From JBGTFE01 sp049799955 (GTDB lineage: Bacteria; Acidobacteriota; Blastocatellia; Pyrinomonadales; Pyrinomonadaceae): a stretch of DNA of 64,000 nucleotides. Every line of letters starts with the position of its first letter. Within the stretch, counting starts at the first letter, position 1. Both the position numbers and the translations under genes were made by a program. The notes below the pieces were generated by a model. That model did no database searches and was not told where the DNA came from. It saw only the letters and a list, made by a program, of their open reading frames with translations. Shown here piece by piece: positions 16,672 through 25,318 of the stretch. The stretch covers positions 30,012-94,011 of the forward strand of contig JBARIW010000068.1 of NCBI GenBank assembly GCA_049799955.1. Direction: 5' to 3'.

Positions 16672-17823
16672 ATGTTGACCGATGACGTTGCGACCAAAAC
16701 CGAGCCTGCTTTTAGCGTTTCAAACTTTGAAGTAAACGACGAAGATTTACCCGACTTTCTGGACATGAAGTTCGAAGATATTCACCAGCTTCATATCGAC
16801 CACCCGGGAGCGAGCGACGAAAAATATCTTGAGCGGCGCAATTATATTGCGAGCCTGTCAAAAAAGTTTCGTGAAACCGGCAAAATTACCGATGTCGAAT
16901 ACACGGAAGAAGAGCAGAATATCTGGCGTATCGTCGCCAACCGGCTCGAAGAAATTCAATCGCGTCGCGCATCGCGGTATTATCTCGAAGCAAAGAAAAA
17001 TCTCGGCATCAGCAACGATAGAATTCCGCAGCTTTCGGAAATGAATCGTCGTCTGAAAGAACTTTCAAATTTCCGCCTCGCGCCGATTGAAGGCTTGGTC
17101 GAAACACGCGGTTTTTTAAGCTGGCTTTCTTATCGAACGATGCTTTCGACGCAATACATTCGACATCATTCGCGTCCCGAATACACGCCGGAACCCGACA
17201 TCGTTCACGAAGCAATCGGGCATATCCCGATGTTTACAAACCGCGATTTCGCCGATTTTTCGCAAATTATCGGGCACGGCGCGCGCATCGCAACCGACGA
17301 GCAGCTCGAACACCTCGGCAGGCTTTATTGGTTCACGGTCGAATTCGGCTTGATTGAAGAAAACGGCGAGTTAAAAGCCTACGGCGCGGGACTTTTATCG
17401 AGCTTCGGAGAGCTTGAACACGCATTCGGCGACGAAGTTGAGCGTCGAACGTTCGATTTGCAGGAAGCTATCAACACGCCTTTCAATTATTCTGAAATGC
17501 AGGCGGTTTTGTATGTAATTCCGTCTTATGAATATCTGAAAGACGTAACGCGCAAGTATATCGAGAGTTTCGGCAAAAAGCAGCATTTTGGAGATATGGA
17601 AAATTTAATCGAATCAAATCCCAAAATAATGTTCGGCAAGCCTGTCATAAAGGGAACGCGAATTACGGTCGAATTGATTTTGGGGAAAATCGCCGAAGGT
17701 GAAACGGTTGAAACGATTTTATCGTCTTATCCGCATCTGTCGCGCGAGCAGATTTTGGCGTGTGTGGATTTTGCCAGAAAATCTCTGAGTCTTGAAACGG
17801 TTTATCCGTTGGCATCCGTATGA
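16672..17823 (+). CDS. phhA: Phenylalanine 4-hydroxylase fused to a C-terminal DUF433 domain
   Basis: A 383-aa protein. Residues 1 to about 305 are an aromatic amino-acid hydroxylase converting phenylalanine to tyrosine with tetrahydrobiopterin, O2 and Fe(II). The iron ligands H179, H184 (IVHEAIGHIPMF) and E224 (TVEFGL) are present. From M309 the chain continues in frame with a full DUF433 domain (SNPKIMFGKPVIKGTRITVE, then YPHLSREQILACVDFA), normally a separate antitoxin-like protein. The ATG at 16672 was preferred over an upstream TTG (16651) because AGGAG lies 10 nt before it. The DUF5615 gene follows, overlapping the last codons. Internal GGAG-AT-ATG at 17590-17598 could allow separate DUF433 translation. 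Next genes continue the tyrosine pathway. Confidence 0.9.
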   Translation: MLTDDVATKTEPAFSVSNFEVNDEDLPDFLDMKFEDIHQLHIDHPGASDEKYLERRNYIASLSKKFRETGKITDVEYTEEEQNIWRIVANRLEEIQSRRASRYYLEAKKNLGISNDRIPQLSEMNRRLKELSNFRLAPIEGLVETRGFLSWLSYRTMLSTQYIRHHSRPEYTPEPDIVHEAIGHIPMFTNRDFADFSQIIGHGARIATDEQLEHLGRLYWFTVEFGLIEENGELKAYGAGLLSSFGELEHAFGDEVERRTFDLQEAINTPFNYSEMQAVLYVIPSYEYLKDVTRKYIESFGKKQHFGDMENLIESNPKIMFGKPVIKGTRITVELILGKIAEGETVETILSSYPHLSREQILACVDFARKSLSLETVYPLASV

Positions 17824-18173
17824 AATTTCTGGCAGACGAAAACATCGAACGCGGTTTTGTCGAGGCGTTAAGAGAAGCAAATTTCGATGTCGTATCTGCC
17901 AGTGAAAGTTATACCGGCATTGCGGACGACGAAATTCTGCAAATTGCCGTAGATGAAAAAGCAGTTGTTTTAACTTACGACACTGATTTCGGTGAATTGG
18001 TTTTTCGATTCAGCTTACAGTCTCACGGCGTAATTCTTTTGCGCCTGAGCGGTTTGAGTTTGACGGAGAAAGTTGAAAAAACGATACTCGCCGTCCTCAA
18101 ACACGAAACGGAACTCGAAAACGCTTTTACGGTCATTTCGGAGAATTCCGTGCGAACAAGAAAGAGTTTTTAG
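17820..18173 (+). CDS. DUF5615 PIN-like protein, partner of the fused DUF433 domain
   Basis: A 117-aa protein with the DUF5615 (Mut7-C/PIN-like) pattern: MKFLADENI with D6/E7, then VVLTYDTDFGELVF with two further acidic residues that complete a PIN-type metal site, then HGVILLRLSG. DUF433-DUF5615 pairs are regarded as toxin-antitoxin-like modules in which this protein would be the RNase component. Its start (ATG 17820) overlaps the end of the hydroxylase-DUF433 gene by 4 nt (ATGA), so it is translationally coupled. Ribonuclease activity is inferred. Confidence 0.8.
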   Translation: MKFLADENIERGFVEALREANFDVVSASESYTGIADDEILQIAVDEKAVVLTYDTDFGELVFRFSLQSHGVILLRLSGLSLTEKVEKTILAVLKHETELENAFTVISENSVRTRKSF

Positions 18174-18202
18174 AAAATTTTTACATTAATATTGAGGCAA
18201 TT

Positions 18203-19315
18203 ATGACAGACGAAAAAAATCCCTTAGGACTAAAAAAAATACATCACGTCGAGTTTTACGTCGGCAATGCCAAACAAGCCGAGTTTTATTATCGAAAGGC
18301 GTTCGGATTTTCGCGCGCGGCTTATTCGGGGCTGGAAACGGGTAACCGCGAAACGACTTCGTATCTGATGCGGCAGAATCGCGTTAATTTTGTTTTGACG
18401 ACGCCGCTTAATCCCGAACATCCGGCGGCAGAACACATCAAGCTTCACGGCGACGGCGTGCGCGACATCGCTTTCCAGGTCGAAGACGCCGACCACGCTT
18501 TTAATGAAGCGATTCGCAGAGGCGCGCGCGCCTACATCGAGCCGCACGACTGGAAAGACGAACACGGCTCGGTTCGAAAGGCGGCGATTCACACATACGG
18601 CGACACGATTCACTCGTTCGTTTCGTATAACAATAATAACGGGCACAACTATTCGGGCACGTTTCTGCCCGGATTTGTCGAGCAGAAACTGGAAGGCGAA
18701 GACGCCGGAATCGTTCTGGTTGACCATATCGTCGGCAATGTCGAGCTTGGAAAAATGAACGAGTGGTGCGATTTTTACCGCGACGTTCTCGGCTTTTTCC
18801 GCTATATCACGTTTGATGACAACGACATTTCGACCGAATATTCCGCGCTGATGTCAATCGTAATGTCGGACGGCGGGCACAATATCAAATTCCCGATAAA
18901 CGAGCCTGCCGAAAGCAAAAAAGGAAAGTCGCAGATTCAGGAATACATCGATTTTTACCGTTCGGCAGGCGCGCAGCACATCGCGCTTTTGTGCAAAGAC
19001 ATTATTAAATCGGTCGAAATATTAATGGAAAACGGCGTCGAATTTCTGACCGTTCCCGACTCGTATTACGAAGAACTGCCGAGCCGCGTCAGCTGCTTTG
19101 ACGAAAACATCGACGATTTGAAACGTCTCGGAATTCTCGTTGACAGCGACGAAGACGGCTATCTTTTGCAGATTTTTACAAAACCCGTCGAAGACCGACC
19201 GACCGTTTTCTACGAAATTTTGCAGAGAAAAGGATGCAAAGGCTTCGGCAAAGGAAATTTCAAAGCATTGTTTGTCTCGATTGAAGAAGAACAGCGCCGG
19301 CGCGGAAATTTATAA
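18203..19315 (+). CDS. hppD: 4-hydroxyphenylpyruvate dioxygenase
   Basis: A 370-aa non-haem iron dioxygenase converting 4-hydroxyphenylpyruvate to homogentisate. It has two vicinal-oxygen-chelate domains; the Fe(II) ligands are H175 (VDHIVGN), H259 (AQHIALLC) and E338 (VFYEILQR), and the signature GYLLQIFTKPVEDRP is intact. Length is normal for the family. A GAGG lies 8 nt before the ATG. It follows the DUF5615 gene by 29 nt and is part of the phenylalanine-tyrosine catabolic operon. Confidence 0.96.
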   Translation: MTDEKNPLGLKKIHHVEFYVGNAKQAEFYYRKAFGFSRAAYSGLETGNRETTSYLMRQNRVNFVLTTPLNPEHPAAEHIKLHGDGVRDIAFQVEDADHAFNEAIRRGARAYIEPHDWKDEHGSVRKAAIHTYGDTIHSFVSYNNNNGHNYSGTFLPGFVEQKLEGEDAGIVLVDHIVGNVELGKMNEWCDFYRDVLGFFRYITFDDNDISTEYSALMSIVMSDGGHNIKFPINEPAESKKGKSQIQEYIDFYRSAGAQHIALLCKDIIKSVEILMENGVEFLTVPDSYYEELPSRVSCFDENIDDLKRLGILVDSDEDGYLLQIFTKPVEDRPTVFYEILQRKGCKGFGKGNFKALFVSIEEEQRRRGNL

Positions 19316-19318
19316 TTA

Positions 19319-19534
19319 ATGGAAAAGCCAATCAATAAATATTGCCCACGTTCGGGCAAGCGTGTCGAAGCGGATTCGCTGACGGCTTACAAAGGTTTTG
19401 TCGTCGGTTTCTGCAATACGCATTGCCGCGACGATTTTCAGGCGAATGTTACGACGCGTCCGAACGATTGCGTTTATTTCGACGCGGTAATCAGGGAATT
19501 TGAACTTGAAAATCTTGTAAAAATTAATGGCTGA
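19319..19534 (+). CDS. Small TRASH/YHS-like cysteine protein in the homogentisate operon
   Basis: A 71-aa protein. The pattern C9-P-x-S-G, then YKGFVVGF-C32-x3-C36-x3-F40, resembles TRASH/YHS metal-binding domains (CP-x-x-G...YYFC-x2-C...F). It lies 3 nt after hppD and overlaps the start of hmgA by 8 nt, so it is translationally coupled to two iron-dependent dioxygenases. A role in iron delivery or sensing for them is a reasonable guess, but unproven. Confidence 0.6.
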   Translation: MEKPINKYCPRSGKRVEADSLTAYKGFVVGFCNTHCRDDFQANVTTRPNDCVYFDAVIREFELENLVKING

Positions 19535-20819
19535 GATATTGAAATATCAAACGGGTTTCGGCAATGAGTTTGCGACCGAAGCGGTTGCGGACGCTCTGCC
19601 TGCCGGGCAAAATTCGCCGCAGAAAGCGCCGCTCGGACTTTATGCCGAACAGTTTTCCGGAACGGCTTTTACCGCGCCGCGCGTTCACAACAAAAGAACG
19701 TGGACATATCGCATTCGCCCGTCGGTTCTGCACAAACCTTTTCGGCAGATTGATAATAAACTGCTGAAATCTTCGCCGTTTGACGAAATTGTTACGACGC
19801 CGAATCAACTGCGCTGGAATCCTTTGCCGATTCCCGATGCGGAAACCGATTTTATTGACGGTTTGACGACGATTGCCGGAAACGGCGATTTGTTCGCGCA
19901 AACCGGAATGGCGATTCACATTTATCGCGCCAACCGTTCGATGAGCGGGCGTTTTTTCTACAACGCCGACGGCGAGATGCTGATTGTGCCGGAATTGGGG
20001 CGCATCGGAATTTTAACCGAGCTTGGCGCAATGCGCGTCGGCGCGGGCGAAATCGCCGTCATTCCGCGCGGGCTGAAATTCAGTGTCGCGCTCGGCGAGG
20101 CACAGGCGCGCGGCTATATCTGCGAAAACTACGGCGCGCAGTTTCGGCTGCCCGATTTAGGTCCGATTGGCGCGAACGGCTTGGCAAATGCGCGCGATTT
20201 TGAAACGCCGGTCGCGTGGTTTGAAGATGCGGAAGGCGAAATGGAAATCGTCGCCAAATTCGGCGGCAATCTCTGGGCTTGCGAGACAGACCATTCGCCG
20301 CTCGATGTCGTCGCGTGGCACGGAAACTACGCGCCTTACAAATACGATTTGCAAAAATTCAATACCATCGGCTCGATTAGTTTTGACCATCCCGACCCGT
20401 CGATTTTCACGGTTTTAACTTCGCCTTCATCAGAAATCGGAACGGCAAACTGCGATTTCGTCATCTTTCCCGACCGTTGGCTCGTCGCCGAAAATACGTT
20501 TCGCCCGCCGTGGTATCACCGCAACATTATGAGCGAATATATGGGTTTGGTTTTCGGGCAATACGATGCGAAGGAAGAAGGATTTGTCGCGGGCGGCGGC
20601 TCGCTTCACAACCAGATGTCGGCGCACGGACCTGACCTCGATGCATTTGAAAAAGCTTCAAACGCCGAGCTTACACCGCAGAAGCTCGAAAACACGCTCG
20701 CGTTTATGTTCGAATCTCGTTATATAATCCGCCCGACGCGCTTTGCGATGGAGGCGTCCGAGCTTCAGCACGAATATTTTGAAGTCTGGCAAAAGCTGAA
20801 AAAGAATTTTAAGATGTAA
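19527..20819 (+). CDS. hmgA: Homogentisate 1,2-dioxygenase
   Basis: A 430-aa enzyme that opens the homogentisate ring to maleylacetoacetate. The iron ligands H331, E337 (PWYHRNIMSEYMG) and H367 (MSAHGPD) show the same 6/30 spacing as in the human enzyme (H335, E341, H371). The start ATGGCTGA overlaps the TRASH-like gene stop. The next pathway step, maleylacetoacetate isomerase, was not found in the window; fumarylacetoacetase lies at 30681. Confidence 0.97.
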   Translation: MAEILKYQTGFGNEFATEAVADALPAGQNSPQKAPLGLYAEQFSGTAFTAPRVHNKRTWTYRIRPSVLHKPFRQIDNKLLKSSPFDEIVTTPNQLRWNPLPIPDAETDFIDGLTTIAGNGDLFAQTGMAIHIYRANRSMSGRFFYNADGEMLIVPELGRIGILTELGAMRVGAGEIAVIPRGLKFSVALGEAQARGYICENYGAQFRLPDLGPIGANGLANARDFETPVAWFEDAEGEMEIVAKFGGNLWACETDHSPLDVVAWHGNYAPYKYDLQKFNTIGSISFDHPDPSIFTVLTSPSSEIGTANCDFVIFPDRWLVAENTFRPPWYHRNIMSEYMGLVFGQYDAKEEGFVAGGGSLHNQMSAHGPDLDAFEKASNAELTPQKLENTLAFMFESRYIIRPTRFAMEASELQHEYFEVWQKLKKNFKM

Positions 20820-20821
20820 TT

Positions 20822-21433
20822 ATGCTATCGCTAAAAAAGCAAATCTACACGCTCGAAGAATATCTCGAACTCGACCACGAAAGCGAGGAAAAAATCGAGT
20901 TTTGGGACGGGCATATTTTTACGCTTGCCGGAGCAAGCCCGAATCATAATCAAATTCAATTTAATGCGCTTCTCGCGCTTGGCAATCAACTTCGCGGAAA
21001 GGGCTGTCGCATCTTTCCTTCCGATATGCGCGTCAAAGTTCCCGGTTATCTGCCTTATCGCTACCCTGATTTATCCGCGCTGTGCGGCGAGGCGAAATTT
21101 GAAAAGCTCGGCAACCAGGAACTTTTCGTAAATCCATCTTTAATCGTTGAAATTCTTTCCGAATCGACTGAAGTTTTCGACCGCAGTTATAAATTTACTT
21201 ATTACAAATCGATTGAAAGCTTCACCGAATATCTGCTGATTGCTCAAGACCGACCGCACGTTTCGCAGTTCGTCAAGCAGTCGGACAATTCGTGGCTCAA
21301 CCATGAATTTAACGCGGTTGAGGACAAATTCCGCGTCGAATCGCTTGACTGTAAGCTTGAATTATCGGAACTTTATCAGGACGTAGTTTTTCCCGAAAAC
21401 ATTCTGCCTTTTCCGGTTGAAGAAATCGAATGA
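20822..21433 (+). CDS. Uma2 family (DUF820) endonuclease-like protein
   Basis: A 203-aa protein of the Uma2 family, a PD-(D/E)xK nuclease-like fold. Family features are YTLEEYLEL near the start, FWDGHIF, then RYPDLSALCG carrying the aspartate, VNPSLIVEILSEST carrying the glutamate, and FDRSYKFTYYKSIESFTEYLLI. The family is very common in Acidobacteria and Cyanobacteria, and its biological role is unknown. It starts 3 nt after hmgA and overlaps the next gene by 4 nt, so it is embedded in the catabolic operon without an obvious link to it. Confidence 0.85.
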   Translation: MLSLKKQIYTLEEYLELDHESEEKIEFWDGHIFTLAGASPNHNQIQFNALLALGNQLRGKGCRIFPSDMRVKVPGYLPYRYPDLSALCGEAKFEKLGNQELFVNPSLIVEILSESTEVFDRSYKFTYYKSIESFTEYLLIAQDRPHVSQFVKQSDNSWLNHEFNAVEDKFRVESLDCKLELSELYQDVVFPENILPFPVEEIE

Positions 21434-22329
21434 GCGAAAATATCAAAGAATCCGTCCGCATTCTGCTTTCCGAAATTGTCGATTACGCGGGACTTTTCCC
21501 GCCCGCCGCGCTTTCGATGCCGGAAGCCGTCATCAATTACGCGACTTATAAAAACAGCAATTATAAATGGATGCTCGGGCGTTTTATCGTTCCGGTCAGT
21601 CGTCTGGACGAATTTTTGGAAAGCGCCGCTGATTTTATCTCGCGCGACGCTGAAAGCTGGAAATTAAGCGTCCTGGCAAGCGAAGATATTCACGAGACAA
21701 TTCGCAAAATCGAAAAATTTAATGCCGAACACACGCCGCGAGCCGTTATCGACGCCATCGAAGTCAAAGCCGACGATGCTTCGCAAATCGAAAAAATCGC
21801 GGAAGCGATACCGGATGGATTTCAATCGTATTTCGAGATTCCGATTGGCGCTGAATTGGCGGAATTAACCGTAAATCTGGCGCTTAAAAATCAGCGGGCT
21901 AAGATTCGCACCGGCGGAACAACGCCCGAAGCTTTCCCGCCCGCGAAGATGATTGTGCGTTTTATCCGCACCTGTATCGCCGCAAACGTTCCGTTTAAGG
22001 CGACCGCCGGACTTCATCATCCGGTCAGATGTTTTAAGCCTCTGACGTATGAAGCAAACGCGCCGGAAGGAACGATGAACGGCTTTCTGAACGTGTTTCT
22101 CGCCGCCGGATTTGCCCGCGCCGGATTTAAGCCTGCCGTTCTGGAAGAGCTTTTGGAAGACGAATTTGAAGAAAGCTTCGAGTTTGAAGAAAACGGCGTT
22201 CTCTGGCGGCAGGAACATTTTTTAAACACATCCCAGCTAAAACTCCTGCGCGAGAAAAACATCACCTCGTTCGGCTCCTGCTCATTTGAAGAACCGATTG
22301 CCGATTTGCAGGAAATCGGTTTGTTATAA
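21430..22329 (+). CDS. Conserved hypothetical protein at the end of the tyrosine-catabolism operon
   Basis: A 299-aa cytoplasmic protein I cannot assign. Blocks that look functional are IVDYAGLFPPAALSM near the N-terminus, KIRTGGTTPEAFPP at about 157-170, and VPFKATAGLHHPVR at about 190-204. Alternating strands and helices suggest a TIM-barrel-like fold whose lysine/arginine/histidine-rich loops could bind a phosphate or acid. It overlaps the Uma2 gene by 4 nt (ATGA) and is followed by a strong hairpin, so it closes the operon. Position suggests a role near homogentisate metabolism; no reaction can be named. Confidence 0.55.
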   Translation: MSENIKESVRILLSEIVDYAGLFPPAALSMPEAVINYATYKNSNYKWMLGRFIVPVSRLDEFLESAADFISRDAESWKLSVLASEDIHETIRKIEKFNAEHTPRAVIDAIEVKADDASQIEKIAEAIPDGFQSYFEIPIGAELAELTVNLALKNQRAKIRTGGTTPEAFPPAKMIVRFIRTCIAANVPFKATAGLHHPVRCFKPLTYEANAPEGTMNGFLNVFLAAGFARAGFKPAVLEELLEDEFEESFEFEENGVLWRQEHFLNTSQLKLLREKNITSFGSCSFEEPIADLQEIGLL

Positions 22330-22341
22330 TTCACCGTATAG

Positions 22342-22401
22342 CAGAAACGCGCGCGAAATAGGTGTGCCGCGCTGTAGACATTTATTTCGCGCGTGTTTCT
22401 G
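22342..22401. terminator. Strong GC-rich hairpin after the tyrosine-catabolism operon
   Basis: Arms 22342-22360 (CAGAAACGCGCGCGAAATA) and 22383-22401 match at 18 of 19 positions with a 22-nt loop, 12 bp after the stop at 22329. No clear T-run follows, so it may be a factor-dependent stop or mRNA-stabilising stem rather than a canonical intrinsic terminator. Confidence 0.6.
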
Positions 22402-22784
22402 CGCCTGTCCCGCAATCTGCCTCATTATCAAACTAAAATATTTATTGACAAAGCAGATTTCCATGTTATTATTCTCTTGAAATACCTGACAAGATAATCA
22501 AAAAGAATGGTTGAAGCGCGGGCGGACGGGCGCGTTTCAACACAAAAATTAATTTTGCCGGCGAACGAGATTATTGTTCTGAAGGCGGATTAAATTGTGG
22601 ATTGCTGAACTGTCTTTCAAAGAGACGAATCAAATAATTTTTTAACCGGAACTATGTTGCGAAACTCCTGCAAATTAAACGTTTACAATAGAGATTATTA
22701 AAGCCGGTTAAAGGGCGCGGCGAACGCGAATAACCGCTTTTTATTTTTCGAAAAATCACAAAACTGCGCGCCTGAATATTCTTT
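22402..22784. other. Leader region of the glycyl-radical/DyP/PLD operon
   Basis: About 380 bp without a convincing gene. It contains a small GC-rich hairpin (22511-22520 with 22531-22540: TTGAAGCGCG and CGCGTTTCAA, one G-U pair) and further short GC-rich inverted segments. A structured 5' leader is possible, but I recognise no known riboswitch class. Confidence 0.4.
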
Positions 22785-25313
22785 ATGCACAAAAATATTT
22801 TATCCTACTGGCAATTTCTTGAGTCTTTGCCCGCCGGGCACGAAGATAAGCCTTCGCCCCGCGTATGCCTGCTTCTTCAGGACACATTTGAAAAATGGCG
22901 TTCCAAACACAGATGGTTTGAAATCGACCAGTTCGGGCATCTCTTCGACTACTTTAAAGACGAAAAAACAAAATCCTTGTCCGTCGCCGAGCGCAAAGCT
23001 CTCGCCATAAAAAAAATGCTCGAAATTATCTGCGCCCCTGATGTGCGCGAAAAAGCGGGCAGTATGGAAATCAATCCGAACGAGCTGATAGTCGGAACCC
23101 CGCCGCCTTATTCGGTCGGGCAGGGCAAAGAGCTGATGCGTTATCTGACCGAAGAAGAAGCTTTGTTCTGGGAGCTGCGCTATTTCAACGAATGGTCGCC
23201 GTTCGGTCATATCGTTCCCGACCACCAATACGTTTTGGAAAACGGGCTTATCAAAATATTGGAAGAATGCCAGCAGAAACAAGCGGCAATCAAAAGCCGG
23301 ACCGACAAAAAATTTCAATTTCATCAATCTGTCATCGACGCGCTCGAAGGCGTTTTGTTTTACGTAAATGCTTACGCCGATTTAGCCGAAGATATGGCGG
23401 CAAGATTCCATCCGAACGATGAAAAACATCAGAATCTGCAAGCCATTTCGGACAGATTGAGAAAATGTCCGGCACAGCCGTGCGAAACTTTTATGGACGC
23501 TTTGCAGACGATTTACATAATGCACTGCGCCCTGCATTTTACCGGCGAAATCACTTCAATCGGAAGACTTGACCAGATACTTTCTAAGTTTTACGCCGAC
23601 GATATTGCCCAAAACCGTATAACTCCGGCGCAGGCGCAGGAAGCGATTGACTGTTTCTGGATAAAACTCGACGAAAAAGTAGTTCTAAACAGAAGATTTG
23701 TCGAGGACAGGTTTACGTCGTCCGACGGCGCTTTGCTTGGAAGCGGCGGACCGAGCAATTTCGACCAGGGCGCGCTGATAAATCAATGGATGCAGCAGAT
23801 TACAATCAGCGGCGTTGTAGCGAATAACGACGAAGCGGCTACTGACGCGACCAACGACGTAACGTTTATGTGTCTCGAAGCGGCGCGAAGACTGCCGCTC
23901 AACAGCCCGACGCTCGATTTAAGAGTTCATTCCAACACCGGAGACAAGCTTCTCCGCGCCGCCGCGCGAACGATTTTAAGCGGCGGAGCGCACCCGATTT
24001 TGATGAACGACGATAAAATCATTCCCGCGCTTCAATATAAAACCGGCGGCACGGTCGAGCTGAAAAGCGCGCGAAATTACGCCTGCGACGGTTGTTACGA
24101 AACTCTTTTCGCGGGCGAAACCGAGTTCAGCTTCGGCTTTGTCGGCGCGCTGGACGTTCTTGAAAAAGCCATGAACAGCGGCGCGGGTTTCGGCTCGTCC
24201 GGCTCGACTTACTTACGCGGAAGCAAAGGAAGCTATCGAACGAATCAAGCCGCGAAAATCAATAGTTTCGAAGACTTCTGGGCGATTCTGGAAAAACACA
24301 TCTCGCTCGGCTGTCATAAATTTTTGCAGGGCATCCTCGCGCAATACGGTATTAAGGAAAACGTTTCGCCGTCGCCGCTTCTCTCGGCACTCGTCAGCGG
24401 GTGTGTCGATAAAGGTCGCGATTTGGCGGGCGGCGGAGCTCGTTACCGTATATTTTCTCCTTTGATGACGGGAATCAGCACCGCCGCCGATTCGCTCTAT
24501 GTAATAAAAAAACTCGTTTTCGACGAAAAGCAGTTTACGCTTCAGGAGCTTGCGGCTTGCCTGCGTATGAATTGGGGCAGAAATCAGGAGGTTGTCGGGT
24601 TAAAACCGGCGAAGGAAAGAATTGCCGAAATCCGGGCTTTGTGCGTCGGTTCGCCGAAATTCGGGCGCGGAATAAAGGAAGTCGATGAAATCGCGTGGAA
24701 ATTAATCGACCGATTTTACGAAAGTCTTCAGGAAGCAAAAACTCATCCGGTTCACGAAGACGATTGGGAAAGGCTGCGAAAAACTTATTCCGAAGAAGGC
24801 TTCCCGTTTGAGATTCTTCTCGCGCCGGGCGTCGGCACGTTCGAGCAGTATAATTTCGGCGGCTCGTTTGTCGGCGCGACGGCAGACGGAAGATACGCTT
24901 TCGACCCGATTTCTTCGGATTTTTCGCCCGCGCCGCTGCATTCGGACGAAAATCCGATAATCGAAAACAACGGGAATTCGCAGGCGAAATGCGCCGTAAA
25001 ATTTATGGACGGCTTGAAAAGCTATTCGGAGGACGCGGTCAACCTGCTTTCGGACGGCGCGCCTTCGGATTTTAATATCCGCGAAGATTTCGACGAAAAC
25101 GCGCTGGTCGAAATTCTGCGAAATTTTGCCGCCGGACAAGGCAGCAATATGCTGACCGTAACGGTCGCCGACCCCGAGACGTTTCTCGCCGCGCAAACAA
25201 ATCCCGACGAGTTCGATTTGGTCAGAGTCAGAATGGGCGGCTGGACGGAATTTTTCATTACGCTTTTCCCGGCGCACCAGGAACAACACCGGCGAAGACC
25301 GCAGTTTATCTAA
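22785..25313 (+). CDS. Glycyl radical enzyme (pyruvate formate-lyase-like), atypical active site
   Basis: An 842-aa protein of the PFL/glycyl-radical fold. The thiyl-radical cysteine is probably C437 in CDGCYETLF (usual form GCVE). The radical glycine is probably G819 in RVRMGGWTEF, 23 residues from the C-terminus (usual form RVSGY). Length and position of both motifs match the family, but the residues around the glycine (M-G-G-W) and the C-terminal HQEQHRRRP differ from PFL. No radical-SAM activating enzyme lies nearby. It is the first gene of a tight operon, 5 nt before a haem peroxidase, a strange partner for an oxygen-sensitive radical enzyme. Substrate unknown. Confidence 0.75.
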   Translation: MHKNILSYWQFLESLPAGHEDKPSPRVCLLLQDTFEKWRSKHRWFEIDQFGHLFDYFKDEKTKSLSVAERKALAIKKMLEIICAPDVREKAGSMEINPNELIVGTPPPYSVGQGKELMRYLTEEEALFWELRYFNEWSPFGHIVPDHQYVLENGLIKILEECQQKQAAIKSRTDKKFQFHQSVIDALEGVLFYVNAYADLAEDMAARFHPNDEKHQNLQAISDRLRKCPAQPCETFMDALQTIYIMHCALHFTGEITSIGRLDQILSKFYADDIAQNRITPAQAQEAIDCFWIKLDEKVVLNRRFVEDRFTSSDGALLGSGGPSNFDQGALINQWMQQITISGVVANNDEAATDATNDVTFMCLEAARRLPLNSPTLDLRVHSNTGDKLLRAAARTILSGGAHPILMNDDKIIPALQYKTGGTVELKSARNYACDGCYETLFAGETEFSFGFVGALDVLEKAMNSGAGFGSSGSTYLRGSKGSYRTNQAAKINSFEDFWAILEKHISLGCHKFLQGILAQYGIKENVSPSPLLSALVSGCVDKGRDLAGGGARYRIFSPLMTGISTAADSLYVIKKLVFDEKQFTLQELAACLRMNWGRNQEVVGLKPAKERIAEIRALCVGSPKFGRGIKEVDEIAWKLIDRFYESLQEAKTHPVHEDDWERLRKTYSEEGFPFEILLAPGVGTFEQYNFGGSFVGATADGRYAFDPISSDFSPAPLHSDENPIIENNGNSQAKCAVKFMDGLKSYSEDAVNLLSDGAPSDFNIREDFDENALVEILRNFAAGQGSNMLTVTVADPETFLAAQTNPDEFDLVRVRMGGWTEFFITLFPAHQEQHRRRPQFI

Positions 25314-25318
25314 AATTT

